Positions 19,474-29,060 are shown, numbered from the stretch's first letter. The stretch: 64,000 bases of DNA from JBKBUF01 sp046290815 (GCA_046290815.1 JBKBUF010000019.1:34862-98861); one strand, 5' to 3'. Numbers and translations: made by a program. Notes: a model not told the origin generated them from the sequence alone.

Positions 19474-19890
19474 TTAGTTTTCTTCGGTGTATTTCTTGAA
19501 ATTATCAAGTATCGCTTGCCATCCTTGCTTTTGCATCTCTACAGGGTTTTGGCTTTCTGCAAGGAATGTAATGGTAATTTTAGTCTTCCCGCCAATGTCT
19601 TCAAAAGAAATTTCAGCCCCTCTACCGTCTTCCATTACATAAACTATTTTCTGCTGATCTTTAATCTCGGTATAAGTTGCTATAAAATCAAAACCAAAGC
19701 TACCATCTCTGGCTTCCATTCTCGATTTCATTTTTCCTCCTACTCTCAAATCATTTTCTGCTGACGGACAATGCCAGCTCTCATGAGCGAAATTCCATCT
19801 GGTAATATGCTCAGGGTTTGAATAATAATCCCATACTTTCTTTTTGTCAGCAGAAATTGTAGCGGTTATAGTGATTTTTTGTGGTTGCAT
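19474..19890 (-). CDS. SRPBCC/AHSA1-like domain protein
   Basis: The 138-residue protein is a START/SRPBCC fold of the AHSA1 type. It opens with a beta strand, ITITATISADKKKVWDYYSNPEHITRW, shown here only as the family's typical N-terminus. It continues with the LRVGGKMKSRMEARDG strand pair and ends in the long C-terminal helix MQKQGWQAILDNFKKYTEEN. These proteins bind hydrophobic ligands in a cavity or act as small regulators; the ligand is unknown. It lies 12 nt downstream of the TPR gene on the same strand and may be cotranscribed with it. Confidence 0.82.
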   Translation of the reverse strand: MQPQKITITATISADKKKVWDYYSNPEHITRWNFAHESWHCPSAENDLRVGGKMKSRMEARDGSFGFDFIATYTEIKDQQKIVYVMEDGRGAEISFEDIGGKTKITITFLAESQNPVEMQKQGWQAILDNFKKYTEEN

Positions 19891-19902
19891 GAAGTATTTT
19901 AT

Positions 19903-20697
19903 TTACTTGCAAATTTTTTGTTTTGTTTCTAAAAGGTCTGAACGACCATAAATGATTGCCTGTTCGATGTCTTTACAGGCAAGGTTTAACTCTCTCAGTT
20001 TTAAATATGCATCAGCTCTATTTGTTAATGCCTTAACATAATTTGGTTTTATATTAATTGCTAATGAAAAATACTCTATCGCTGCTTGAAGTTTATTTTG
20101 CTCGAAATATATGAATCCAAGATTATTTAATGCCTTGTAGTTTGTAGAGTCTGCCTTTATTGCACGTTGGTAAAATATTATTGATTCTGAAATTTTGTTT
20201 ACTTTATCAAAGGCATTTCCAAGGCCAAATAAAGCTACAGACCATTCCGGTTTTAATTGTAGTGCAGTATTAAAATCTTGAATGGCCAAATCATTTTTGT
20301 TTGTCCTCAAATAAAGTAAGCCTCTGTCATTATAGGCCCATTCATTCTTTGGATGCTTTGCTATGGATTTACTCATAAATTGGATTCCAATATGATACTC
20401 TCCAGTCCTTTCGTAACAACAGCCTATCATGTAATAAGGATAATAATTATTGCTATCCAATCTTATCAATTCTTTATAATCATGAATCGCCCCGTTCCAA
20501 TCTTCTATTTTAAATTTCAATTCAGCCCTTCTAAAAAGTGCATCTTTATCGTTTTTGTCAAGTTGAATAAAAAAATCTTCATCTTTTATCCTTTGTCTGA
20601 TAAATTTATACTGTGATGTATCTGGAAGAACTGCTTTTTCTTGTCCTATTACAGTTAGTGAGTATAGAAATCCTAACAAAAAATATATAGTACTCAT
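19903..20697 (-). CDS. Secreted tetratricopeptide-repeat protein
   Basis: The 264-residue product has a hydrophobic leader (MSTIYFLLGFLYSLTVIGQ) and about six TPR units between residues ~50 and 255. Signature residues are well kept, for example NYYPYYMIGCCYERTGEYHI, SVALFGLGNAFDKVNKI and KALNNLGFIYFEQNKLQAAI. TPR arrays act as protein-binding scaffolds in the periplasm. The partner is unknown, and the neighbours (SRPBCC and two membrane proteins) give no pathway. Confidence 0.82.
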   Translation of the reverse strand: MSTIYFLLGFLYSLTVIGQEKAVLPDTSQYKFIRQRIKDEDFFIQLDKNDKDALFRRAELKFKIEDWNGAIHDYKELIRLDSNNYYPYYMIGCCYERTGEYHIGIQFMSKSIAKHPKNEWAYNDRGLLYLRTNKNDLAIQDFNTALQLKPEWSVALFGLGNAFDKVNKISESIIFYQRAIKADSTNYKALNNLGFIYFEQNKLQAAIEYFSLAINIKPNYVKALTNRADAYLKLRELNLACKDIEQAIIYGRSDLLETKQKICK

Positions 20698-20972
20698 ATT
20701 CAGATTCTAATTATATTATAAACTTAATGAAAATAGTTAAAATTTATAACAATGATTTTATATTGAACTTATAAATTTTAAAATCAATTTTTTGAGACTT
20801 AGAGACTGGTTGTCCGTAATACTAATCTTTCGTCCTTTACAGATCATTAATTTGTATTAGAGAACACTTTAATCCATTTTGAATGAATTGATTTAGTTTT
20901 GAATGAAATTTAAGTGTTTTTTTAACTTTTCCTTTATTTCCCGGTTTTTTCTGCAACTTCGAATAAACCATT
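20698..20972. other. Divergent AT-rich intergenic region
   Basis: This 275-nt spacer separates the divergent TPR and HTTM genes. A TAGTTTTG (20894-20901) matches the -7 consensus for the HTTM gene, but no -33 TTTG at the expected distance was found. No other structure was seen. Confidence 0.4.
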
Positions 20973-22448
20973 ATGGTCATTTTGCAGAATTATTCTTCAA
21001 GACTTACAAATGCTTTGGTTTCCTACTTCTCCAAAACATTCTACCTGGATCTTAGAAGCATTTCTGCACTGAGAATAGGAATAGGTTGTGTTCTGCTTGC
21101 TGATATAATAATTCGCTCTACAGATCTCAGGACGAATTATACTATGGAAGGATTACTTCCCGCAGAAGCACTTTTCAGGTATGCATGGTCAATTTACTCT
21201 TTTTCTTTTTATACCATTTCTGATAATTTTTATATTCAGTCGATTATATTCATGATAAATGCAGCATGCATTTTATGTTTGATATTCGGATATAGGACAA
21301 GGCTATTTACCATTTTATGCTGGCTGTTTCTGCTTTCTCTTCATAATAGAAATCCTCTGATCCTGCAGGGTGGCGATGACTTCCTTCGAATGATTCTTTT
21401 CTGGGGAATTTTTATGCCTTGGGGAGCCAGGTACTCTATTGATAGCTTGAACTCTCATGGATCTGATTCCGTTTTTGTGTCGCCTGTCGGATTGGCTTAT
21501 GTCACGCAAATAATGTTTTTGTATGTCTTTTCCGCATTGCTTAAATCTTCTCCGGAGTGGACTACGGAATTTACTGCCTTATATTATGCCCTTAGTCTCG
21601 ACCAGATTGCCTATTATCCCGGTAAGTTCCTTTTGAATTTCCCTACTTTGATGAAGATGCTTACCGCCGGTGTTTATTTCCTGGAACTATATATCCCATT
21701 CATTCTTCTGCTTCCCATGAAGAATCAGAAGTTTAGAAATATCTTTTTTGTACTCATAGTATTATTACATATAGGGATAGGTCTTACTATGAATGTGGGC
21801 CTGTTTCCTATCATTTCCACGGTTTCCATGATAGGATTGCTTCCGGGAAATCTTATTCAGACGGTTGCTGATAAAATTTATTCTATAACTAATCTGGTAA
21901 AATATATCCCTTCGGTATTTAAAAGAAGTGCAGGTTCACACAAAAAGGTAACTGAGCCAATCCTTGTATCAGTATTGATCCTGCTTTTATTTGTGTATAG
22001 TGTATCCAATAATTTTCACTCTGTGGGAAGACCAAATGTCATATCAGCATCGTTTGGTCCGGTGGGAGAATGTGTCCGTATCAATCAGTTTTGGGGAATG
22101 TTTGCTCCATGTGTTTTAAAAGACGATGGCTGGTTTATTTATCTTGGGGAAACAGAATCATGTAAAGAGGTTGATTTATATTTAAATAAGGATTCTGTTA
22201 CTTATGAAAAGCCTGATTACATAGCCGGTACTTTTAAAAACGACAGGTGGAGGAAATACCATGAAAATCTCCTGTTCAGAGACAACGACATTTTCCGCCA
22301 TTATTATTGCAGTTATCTTATGAGAAGATGGAATAACTCACACGAAGATAAACTTACCAACCTTAAGATTATTTATATGAAGGAATTTACTCTTCCTGAT
22401 TATCAGGAAAGTGTTCCTGTAAAGGAAGTGCTTTGCGAGTGTTGGTAA
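20973..22448 (+). CDS. HTTM-domain (vitamin K-dependent gamma-carboxylase-like) membrane protein
   Basis: The 491-residue protein carries the HTTM domain: horizontally arranged membrane helices with the typical opening DLRSISALRIGIGCVLLADI, then GYRTRLFTILCWLFLLSLHNRN and LQGGDDFLRMILFWGIFMPWG. Further helices run to about residue 355, followed by a soluble C-terminal region that contains RWRKYHENLLFR. In animals this fold carboxylates glutamates using vitamin K; bacterial HTTM proteins have mostly unknown substrates. The gene stands alone and is convergent with the serine hydrolase 4 nt away. Confidence 0.83.
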   Translation: MVILQNYSSRLTNALVSYFSKTFYLDLRSISALRIGIGCVLLADIIIRSTDLRTNYTMEGLLPAEALFRYAWSIYSFSFYTISDNFYIQSIIFMINAACILCLIFGYRTRLFTILCWLFLLSLHNRNPLILQGGDDFLRMILFWGIFMPWGARYSIDSLNSHGSDSVFVSPVGLAYVTQIMFLYVFSALLKSSPEWTTEFTALYYALSLDQIAYYPGKFLLNFPTLMKMLTAGVYFLELYIPFILLLPMKNQKFRNIFFVLIVLLHIGIGLTMNVGLFPIISTVSMIGLLPGNLIQTVADKIYSITNLVKYIPSVFKRSAGSHKKVTEPILVSVLILLLFVYSVSNNFHSVGRPNVISASFGPVGECVRINQFWGMFAPCVLKDDGWFIYLGETESCKEVDLYLNKDSVTYEKPDYIAGTFKNDRWRKYHENLLFRDNDIFRHYYCSYLMRRWNNSHEDKLTNLKIIYMKEFTLPDYQESVPVKEVLCECW

Positions 22449-22452
22449 TATA

Positions 22453-23625
22453 TCAGCTGTGTTGAAGAGATCGATATACCTTCCACATCATTTTGTCCAG
22501 GTCACTGAAATATTCTTTATGATCGGGTCTTCCGTTAAGCAATATTACCCAACTTGCACCATTAGAAATTTGTGCAGCAAGGGCAGAGGTACCTGGCAAA
22601 CTTCCGGTATGCCATATATTTCCATTAGATCCGATCTGGCACCCTAATCCATACTTATTGCATACATCAGATCCTTCACGCATTTTTTTTAAAGTTTGAG
22701 AATTTAATACGTGATTGATTCTGCTTTTTTCATTCAGGCTCTCCATGAAACTAATTAGCTCCCTTGCAGAAGCCACCCAGCCTCCATGGGCATCCATGGT
22801 TGACATGCAGAAACTCCCATAAGCAGGATTTACCATCCGTTTATCAGGATAGCAGGAGGAAGACAAACCTCCGGTGTAGTACTTTACTTCTCCTTTCAAT
22901 CTTGTTTCTATAAAATCACTGCCGATTTCCATAGCATTGATACCACAGGGGAAAAGGATATTTTTCTTTACAAAGTCGCTGTAAGATTCTCCACTTAATT
23001 TCTCAATAATCCTTCCAAGAATAGCATAACCCAGATTGCTGTAAGCATATTTGGTACCAGGACTGAAGTCAAGTCTTTGACCTAACATATAAGTGATAAT
23101 ATCCTCAGCTGTAGGAGGATTATTTCTGTTCTGGATATTTTTAATATTCTGATAGAACATAGCATCCCCGCTAATTTCTCTATCCCATCCTGCAGTATGC
23201 TGCAAAAGTTGTTTTACTGTTATTTCCAGAATCCTTTTATCGCGGATATTTGAGAGATCATAATGGTTAAGCAAGGACATACTGCCGAAGACAGTATCCT
23301 CCAGTTTTATTTTGCCATCCTGCTCCAGTTTAAGAATGGCTGCCGCGGTAATCATTTTCGAAATGCTTGCAATTCTGAAGAGATGATCAGATGTTACAGT
23401 CTCTTCATTTTCTCGGTCGGCATAACCATATCCTTTGGAGAAGATGATGTTTCCTGAATTCGCTATGGCAATGGAAGCTCCGGGGATATTCCATTTTTTC
23501 AAAAAATCAGAAATAATCCTGTCTTGCTCATTTCCCGAAGAAAAATCGGAGACATAACTGGCGTGATTTTGTACCGGCAAAGAAAATATCAGGATAGATA
23601 AAAATACAAGTGCTGCTGTTTTCAA
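22453..23625 (-). CDS. Serine hydrolase of the beta-lactamase/PBP class C family
   Basis: The 390-residue product has a signal peptide (first ~22 residues). The active-site motifs of serine beta-lactamases and DD-peptidases are intact: SISK at 87-90 (nucleophile S87, general base K90), YSN at 195-197 and HTG in the NIWHTGSLPG segment. This arrangement (HTG instead of KTG) is typical of AmpC-like esterases and D-aminopeptidases. The protein should act in the periplasm or outside the cell. The substrate could be peptidoglycan peptides or esters. The gene is convergent with HTTM. Confidence 0.85.
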   Translation of the reverse strand: MKTAALVFLSILIFSLPVQNHASYVSDFSSGNEQDRIISDFLKKWNIPGASIAIANSGNIIFSKGYGYADRENEETVTSDHLFRIASISKMITAAAILKLEQDGKIKLEDTVFGSMSLLNHYDLSNIRDKRILEITVKQLLQHTAGWDREISGDAMFYQNIKNIQNRNNPPTAEDIITYMLGQRLDFSPGTKYAYSNLGYAILGRIIEKLSGESYSDFVKKNILFPCGINAMEIGSDFIETRLKGEVKYYTGGLSSSCYPDKRMVNPAYGSFCMSTMDAHGGWVASARELISFMESLNEKSRINHVLNSQTLKKMREGSDVCNKYGLGCQIGSNGNIWHTGSLPGTSALAAQISNGASWVILLNGRPDHKEYFSDLDKMMWKVYRSLQHS

Positions 23626-23727
23626 ATCAAATCAGGAATTTTGGAAGAAACAAAAGTCTCCGTCCAAAAATTCCCGATTTTGAAATCACCTTTTAAATAT
23701 ACTATTGAGAATAAAGCAATATTATTA

Positions 23728-24429
23728 TTACATACCTCCACCGGTAGTTCCACTTGTTGTGGTACCGCCAGTAGTTCCACCATTTGTAGTGGTACCAGCA
23801 GTAGTTCCAGCTGTCGTTCCGGCAGTAGTACCGTTTGTGGTAGTTCTGGTTGTTCCAGCTGTTGTACCTGCTGTAGTTCCTCCATTAGTGGTAGTTCCTG
23901 CCGTAGTGCCATTCGTAGTGGTTCTGGTAGTTGCACCTGTGGTTCCGGCAGTAGTACCGTTTGTGGTTGTTCTTGTTGTTCCTGCAGTTGTGCCTGCTGT
24001 TGTGCCGTTAGCTGTTGTTCCTCCGGTTGTTCCCTGAGGAGTTCCTGCATTGGTTGATCCTGTGGTGCCAACTGTTGTACCTGCCGTCGTACCTCTTCCT
24101 GAGGTTGCTCCTACAGTGGTTGTACCATTTCTTTGTGAAGCGGTAGTACCAGTAGTTCCATTGCCATTGGTGGTAGTTCCTGTGGTTGTACTATTTGTTG
24201 TTGTTCCTGCTGTAGTACCTCCGTTTGTGGTGGTTCCTGCAGTAGTTCCGTTTGTTGTTGTTCCGGCAGTAGTGCCTTCTCCGTTACCTGTTGTTACTCC
24301 GGTGGTTGCTGTTGTAAAACCCGGTTCATTTGCTCTGTCATCCTGAGCGGTGTTTCTTTCTCTGTTCTCGCAAGATATCATTGTTAATGTTCCTGCAATG
24401 CATACTACTGTTATGAAGAGTTTTTTCAT
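23728..24429 (-). CDS. Thr/Gly-rich low-complexity lipoprotein
   Basis: The 233-residue product starts with a lipoprotein signal (TLTMISC-ENRERN), so it is predicted to be lipid-anchored. From residue ~40 it is almost entirely T, G, N and A in degenerate repeats such as TTAGTTTNGTTAGTT and TTRTTTNGTTAGTT. More than 40 percent of residues are threonine. The DNA is correspondingly repetitive, so long open frames in the other frames here are shadows. The lipobox, ATG and the intact frame support coding. No known domain occurs, and the Bacteroidota O-glycosylation motif D-S/T-hydrophobic is absent from the repeat. It could be an extended surface spacer or a phase-variable protein. Confidence 0.72.
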   Translation of the reverse strand: MKKLFITVVCIAGTLTMISCENRERNTAQDDRANEPGFTTATTGVTTGNGEGTTAGTTTNGTTAGTTTNGGTTAGTTTNSTTTGTTTNGNGTTGTTASQRNGTTTVGATSGRGTTAGTTVGTTGSTNAGTPQGTTGGTTANGTTAGTTAGTTRTTTNGTTAGTTGATTRTTTNGTTAGTTTNGGTTAGTTAGTTRTTTNGTTAGTTAGTTAGTTTNGGTTGGTTTSGTTGGGM

Positions 24430-24595
24430 CGGTATATTATTTGTTTTAATATTTTAAGTCAGAAGGTTTTTCATAAAAACCTTCCCTGTTTATTAATGAT
24501 GTCTTTAGAACCCAAGGTTTATAATTATGTTTAGCAAAAAATAAAAAATAAACCTTACCAGGAACCAATTTGGCGTACCTTAAGGTTTTGCCTCT

Positions 24596-25528
24596 ATGAA
24601 ATCAGCTCAAAAAATCCTTTCTATTTTCGTGTTTTTTGTTTTTATCAACCCTGCTTTTGCCTGTTCATCGGATACAGGTAACACTCAGGTTGTTCAGGAC
24701 GATGACGACAAATGTTCAGCACCAAGCTCTAAATTGACGGAGCAGGAAATTGCGGGTATGCAGGTGGAAGCCCAGACTATTATCGATAATATTCTGAATG
24801 AAGTAGGCTTGAAAAGTAATTTTGATGTGAAACAGGGAAAGGTTCGTAATGCAATGGCTGTGGTTCACAACAAAAAAAGATATATATTATATAATCCTCT
24901 TTTTATCAAGAGAATAAGAACTGCCTGCAATACCGATTGGTCAGCAATAAGTATTCTGGCACATGAAATAGGACATCATCTTAATGGTCATACTATAACT
25001 ACAAAAGGAAGTCATCCTGCCATCGAACTGGAAGCTGATGAATTTTCAGGATTTGTGCTGAGAAAAATGGGTGCGCCTCTTGATGAAGCTCAGGCAGCAA
25101 TGAGAGTGTTGAGCAGCAAAAAAGGTTCAAAAACGCACCCTCCGAGACACGAAAGACTTGCAGCCATTGAGAAAGGATGGAATCAGGCTGATCAGCAGAT
25201 TATGTCTATAATAAATAAACATAATGGAAAAGGCTCAGATGAAAGAGTATTGGTTAAAGGGAGAAATCCATCCATATCTATCAATAGAAATTATGTATTA
25301 AATGATGTAACCTTTTTAAATATCCCTGAAAAATATTATCTGACAAAAAAATATAATCTGGTAAGGGTAGGAGAGAATGGAGTTGAAGTAATCGGTAAAA
25401 TGATGAAGTCAGATACAGAGGTTTTTTTATCCCTAAAGAATAAAGCATTATTCAAAGTATCTGCTAACGGACAAATTATCGGAGATGGTAATCAGGTAGT
25501 TGGGCAGATAGTGGATCATGTTCTGTAA
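24596..25528 (+). CDS. M48-like secreted zinc metallopeptidase
   Basis: The 310-residue product has a signal peptide ending at FAC-SS, possibly a lipobox. The zinc-peptidase motif HEIGHH lies at 123-128 and the third ligand is supplied by ELEADEF at 144-150, the arrangement of M48/M56-type gluzincins. A conserved THPPRHERLAAI segment follows. The C-terminal ~100 residues form a beta region of unknown role (FLNIPEKYYLTKKYNLVRVG). It probably works in the periplasm or at the outer membrane like BepA or LoiP, but lacks their TPR part. The gene ends in a heptad hairpin shared with the convergent GH5 gene. Confidence 0.83.
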   Translation: MKSAQKILSIFVFFVFINPAFACSSDTGNTQVVQDDDDKCSAPSSKLTEQEIAGMQVEAQTIIDNILNEVGLKSNFDVKQGKVRNAMAVVHNKKRYILYNPLFIKRIRTACNTDWSAISILAHEIGHHLNGHTITTKGSHPAIELEADEFSGFVLRKMGAPLDEAQAAMRVLSSKKGSKTHPPRHERLAAIEKGWNQADQQIMSIINKHNGKGSDERVLVKGRNPSISINRNYVLNDVTFLNIPEKYYLTKKYNLVRVGENGVEVIGKMMKSDTEVFLSLKNKALFKVSANGQIIGDGNQVVGQIVDHVL

Positions 25529-25531
25529 TTT

Positions 25532-25592
25532 CAGTAAGCAAGCAGTATGCAATAAGCAGTTAATGTGCCTACTGCCTATTGCTTACTTCCTA
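25532..25592. repeat. Heptad-type hairpin between convergent genes
   Basis: The left arm (agtaagcaagcagtatgca, from 25533) and the right arm (tgcctactgcctattgctta, from 25566) are complementary with small bulges. The sequence is closely related to the hairpin at 8951-9182. The right arm reaches the GH5 stop codon. It probably serves as a bidirectional terminator. Confidence 0.65.
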
Positions 25593-26825
25593 TTCAGCCT
25601 TTAATCCCAGTGCCTTTATATAACCTGCATTAGGTCTGCAGTTTTTATACTTACAGTTTTCAATAAAGCCATCCAGCGCAATCTTTATTTTCTCTCTGTC
25701 GGTCGGACAGTTTTTTCTGATTTCTTCGTAGTTCAGACTTGCTACTTCAGAATATTTGATAATCATATCATAATTTTCCGGAAAGTTGAAGTCGACAATT
25801 CCTTTTTTGTTTTCCAGCTTTTTGTATGGCCAATAAGTCCATCCAATGTTGTTTCTTTCTAAAAGTATTCGAAAGCTTTTTACCCACTCATCGGTATTTT
25901 CTCCTGTTTCTCCTATATAAATTGGCACGTTGTATTTATCCCTGAAAGCAACAAATTTTTCAATTACCTTTTGAGTGGTATCACACCAATACAAATGAAA
26001 AGTATATACCAGTTTATTGTCAAATGGCGTACCGAATACATCGAAATTTGTATTCCATTGTGCACCTCCAAGAAATATAAGGTGGTTGTTATCCTTTTCA
26101 CGGATAGCTTTTACAATATCCTTATACAAGGGCTCCAGGTAAGGATTAAGTTTTGAAGCATCGAAGTAATGAGCAATGGGTTCATTTAAAAGATCATAAC
26201 CCATTACTGTTTCGTCATTTCTGTAATATTCTGCTATTTTCTTCCAGATATCAATAGTCAGATTTTTTAATTCCGGACTTTCGTATAACCAGGGATATCC
26301 GTAACTGTCATCAATGTTATCACCTGTTTGTCCACCCGGAGCACAATGCATATCCAGAATTACATACAGACCTTCTTTTTTGCACCAACCAATAATTCGA
26401 TCAAGTAACATAAAACCTTCATTGGAATTTGCGCTTCCCATGTATTCATCCTGAGTAAAGAGTTTGTAATGAAATGGCACACGGATAGTGTTCATTCCTA
26501 AACTCTTCATGTACTTTACATCTTCGTAGGTGATATATTCATCCAGAAATCTTCGCCAGAATTTCTTCGTATCTTCAGGTCCTATAATTTGACTGAATAG
26601 TATATTAATATTTGTCGGAGAGCTATAGGTTTTGCTTAATTTAAACATATAACCTTCCGGTACCAGCCAGTTACCAACATTAGTTCCCCGGATAATTAAA
26701 GGCTTTCCGTCCCTGCCAATAATTTCCTTACCTTTTACCGAGACAAAGGAATTGTTCTGCGAAAAAGCAGAAGTGAAGCTGATGCAAATGATTATAACGA
26801 GAAGGAAAATATTATTTCTTAACAT
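25590..26825 (-). CDS. Glycoside hydrolase family 5 enzyme (cellulase/endoglucanase-like)
   Basis: The 411-residue product has a signal peptide (cleavage near SAFSQ). The GH5 TIM barrel is recognisable from RGTNVGNWLVPEGYM, MNTIRVPFHY, YVILDMHCAPGG, the acid/base motif LNEP (E215), HLYWC and the nucleophile segment YIGETGEN (E306). GH5 enzymes cleave beta-1,4-glucans or related glycans with retention. The GNWLVPEGYM-type N-terminus is closest to exo- or endo-beta-1,3/1,4-glucanase subfamilies, so the exact substrate is open. There is no carbohydrate-binding or T9SS sorting domain, so the enzyme may stay in the periplasm. Confidence 0.85.
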   Translation of the reverse strand: MLRNNIFLLVIIICISFTSAFSQNNSFVSVKGKEIIGRDGKPLIIRGTNVGNWLVPEGYMFKLSKTYSSPTNINILFSQIIGPEDTKKFWRRFLDEYITYEDVKYMKSLGMNTIRVPFHYKLFTQDEYMGSANSNEGFMLLDRIIGWCKKEGLYVILDMHCAPGGQTGDNIDDSYGYPWLYESPELKNLTIDIWKKIAEYYRNDETVMGYDLLNEPIAHYFDASKLNPYLEPLYKDIVKAIREKDNNHLIFLGGAQWNTNFDVFGTPFDNKLVYTFHLYWCDTTQKVIEKFVAFRDKYNVPIYIGETGENTDEWVKSFRILLERNNIGWTYWPYKKLENKKGIVDFNFPENYDMIIKYSEVASLNYEEIRKNCPTDREKIKIALDGFIENCKYKNCRPNAGYIKALGLKAE

Positions 26826-26962
26826 GATGACTATTGGCTTAGGTTAACATTGTTAAAATAGCAAAAAATAGCAGGAGGGAGAAAATAAAATTATCTGAAG
26901 TTTGAACATTTGTTTACAAATTGTATCTCTTAAATAAATCAGATAATTATTTCCGGAATTTT

Positions 26963-27018
26963 TGTATTCTTAATTCTTAATTCTTAATTCTTAATTCTTA
27001 ATTCTTAATTCTTAATTA
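26963..27018. repeat. attctta heptad tandem array
   Basis: About seven perfect head-to-tail copies of the 7-bp unit attctta lie between the GH5 start and the ABC transporter 3' end. The array enters the ABC coding sequence: the last codons (I-K-N-stop) are made of the repeat. Copy number may vary between strains. Confidence 0.85.
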
Positions 27019-28765
27019 AAACCTCCTCCTGATGCTTCCACATCTCCTTAAACGCTTCACTATTTTGCAACAGATGTGTAAAGGTGCCTTCATCTATGAT
27101 TTTGCCTTTGTCAAGGATGTACACATAGTCAAAAAGGCAAAGGAGATGAAGTCGATGCAGAGAGCTGATGACTGCTTTATCCTTAAAGGCTGCAAACAAT
27201 TTCTGGTAGATATGTTTTTCTGTTCTCGGATCTACACTGCTGGTAGGTTCATCCATGAGAACAATATCACTGGTGGACGCAGCCAGTATACCTCTTGCAA
27301 GTGCGAGTCTTTGTTTTTGCCCTCCAGAAAGGTTTACACCTTTTTCCTGAATGTGTGTGTCAAGTCCGCGAGGAAGATTACCGACTACATCTGAAAATTG
27401 AGCAGTATCGCAAACCTTCATTACGTCTTCATTTGTGAATGGTAAACCTAGAGTAATATTGTAAAGAATAGAGTTTTCGAATATTTCAGGATCTTGCGGG
27501 AATAGTGTGACAGCATTACTTACTGCGGCAAAAGGGATTCCTTGTTGCAGATCAGTATCAATTTCTATTTTTGATGAAGGAAGATATAGCCCACGCATAA
27601 GAGCGAGTAATGTACTTTTTCCGCTTCCGCTTTCTCCTATAAGGGCGATTTTCTTCCCTTTATGTATATCTAAACTGATATTTTTTAAGCCATTGCTGTA
27701 ATCACCTGCATGGTGAAAATTAAGATCTTTAATGGTAACTGTCTTCCAATCTTGTGGAAGCAAAATTTTTCCGACAGGTCTGTGCTGTTCATCAAAAGCA
27801 GCAGCATATTGTTGTGCAGCCTGTACATCAGTATGGTACTGCAAAATTTTGGTGTATTGAGCGGCTACATCGTTAAATACACTGGTAAATTGTGTAATAT
27901 ATCCTAGTAAGGTTACAAGGCCACCGATCATAATTACTTTGCCCGGTTCCCAATTCTGCCATACATAACCAATTATTACTACTGAGTAAATTAAGGCAAT
28001 TAACATTTGCGCAGTAAACCATTTCCATTCATTTACCACGATATTTCTTCTGAAGGATGGAAATACCCTTTTGACTTTGGATAGCAAACTTCCTTCAATT
28101 CTTTTTTCCAATCTTAGAGTAATTACTGTAATAATGTTGGATAGGTTATCGAAAAGAGAAGAAGATACATCGTGTTCTCTTTCATTAATTTCTCTCAGCG
28201 ATTTAAGATATGGTTTGTCAAATTTGAAAATTACCCATATGGTAAACATGCCAAGCAAAACTGCTATTGATCCAAAGAGGGGAGAGAAATAAATCATAGC
28301 AGCAAATGAGAAAACAAATTTTCCCATGGCATGCAAGCTGATAAAACCGTTTTGAAAAAATTCCCTCATAGCCTCATACCCTTTACGAAGCCTGTTAATT
28401 GTGGCGCCGCTATGGTGGTCCTGATGCCATTGAACCGGTAGGTGAATTACTTTATGAAAATGTTCTGCCAGGAAATTTTTACTGATATCAAATGCAAGAT
28501 TTCGTTCCATTATTCTTGCCGGTCCGTGAAATGACCATTCTAATAATCGTAATCCTATAAATGACAGTCCGTAAATCCATGCATATGCGAGAGCATCGGT
28601 TCCTTCCTTTTGAAGGTGATCTACAAACCAACCATAGAGGATCGGGTTGAAGGCCAGGGTCATGTTTGCCAAAACAAACATAACATAGACCAGCACATAT
28701 ATTTTTCTTTTATTTCCGGCATATTTCCATGCATTGACAAGCATGGAAATGTATGGGTTTCTCAT
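27005..28765 (-). CDS. ABC transporter, fused permease and ATPase (ABCB type)
   Basis: The 586-residue half-transporter has six membrane helices in residues ~20-300, followed by a nucleotide-binding domain. Walker A is GESGSGKST, the Q-loop FPQDPEIFENSILYN, the signature LSGGQKQRLALARG, Walker B IVLMDEPTSSVD and the switch histidine SSLHRLHLL. It probably works as a homodimer in the inner membrane as an exporter of lipid, peptide or drug. There is no linked substrate gene. The last residues are encoded by the heptad array, so the C-terminus is presumably not constrained. Confidence 0.87.
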   Translation of the reverse strand: MRNPYISMLVNAWKYAGNKRKIYVLVYVMFVLANMTLAFNPILYGWFVDHLQKEGTDALAYAWIYGLSFIGLRLLEWSFHGPARIMERNLAFDISKNFLAEHFHKVIHLPVQWHQDHHSGATINRLRKGYEAMREFFQNGFISLHAMGKFVFSFAAMIYFSPLFGSIAVLLGMFTIWVIFKFDKPYLKSLREINEREHDVSSSLFDNLSNIITVITLRLEKRIEGSLLSKVKRVFPSFRRNIVVNEWKWFTAQMLIALIYSVVIIGYVWQNWEPGKVIMIGGLVTLLGYITQFTSVFNDVAAQYTKILQYHTDVQAAQQYAAAFDEQHRPVGKILLPQDWKTVTIKDLNFHHAGDYSNGLKNISLDIHKGKKIALIGESGSGKSTLLALMRGLYLPSSKIEIDTDLQQGIPFAAVSNAVTLFPQDPEIFENSILYNITLGLPFTNEDVMKVCDTAQFSDVVGNLPRGLDTHIQEKGVNLSGGQKQRLALARGILAASTSDIVLMDEPTSSVDPRTEKHIYQKLFAAFKDKAVISSLHRLHLLCLFDYVYILDKGKIIDEGTFTHLLQNSEAFKEMWKHQEEVLIKN

Positions 28766-28891
28766 GAATCTAAATTATGTATTTGCAACGACTTGGTTAT
28801 AAAAAAAGTGTTATCATTTTGCCTTGGTAAATGATTTTTAAAGCCTGGTTATTTGTTTTTCTATAAACAAGCAGATAAACCCGGATAAATT

Positions 28892-29056
28892 ATGACTAAA
28901 GGACATAATAAAGGCAAAAACAACAGTAACCGTCCTGCTATGAAAGGACAGGATCGTCATTTGACCAATAAGGAAAAGAAAAAAGAACTGGCAGGTAAAG
29001 GAAGAAATGCTGAAGAAGACCAGTCTTACGGAAGAAAAGGGAAAAATAGTATCTAA
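28892..29056 (+). CDS. Small basic protein (54 residues)
   Basis: An ATG at 28892 opens a 55-codon frame encoding a very hydrophilic protein rich in K, G, N and R (MTKGHNKGKNNSNRPAMKGQ at the start, GRKGKNSI at the end). Its stop is followed within 5 nt by a heptad hairpin, as for other genes of this window, and the next gene is convergent. These points support expression. No family was recognised; such proteins are often nucleic-acid-binding or disordered. Confidence 0.5.
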   Translation: MTKGHNKGKNNSNRPAMKGQDRHLTNKEKKKELAGKGRNAEEDQSYGRKGKNSI

Positions 29057-29060
29057 AAGA

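Noticed and set aside
23641..24346. Long plus-strand open frames opposite the Thr/Gly lipoprotein
   Set aside because: They result from the short-period repeat, which keeps several frames open; they encode V/P- or S/C-only strings without a signal, and the minus-strand frame has the lipobox and ATG.
25532..25592. att site or IS remnant
   Set aside because: The arms are heptad-type units also present at 8951; no integrase, transposase or target duplication is nearby.
26963..27018. CRISPR array
   Set aside because: The heptad arrays have 7-bp contiguous units without spacers, and there are no cas genes.
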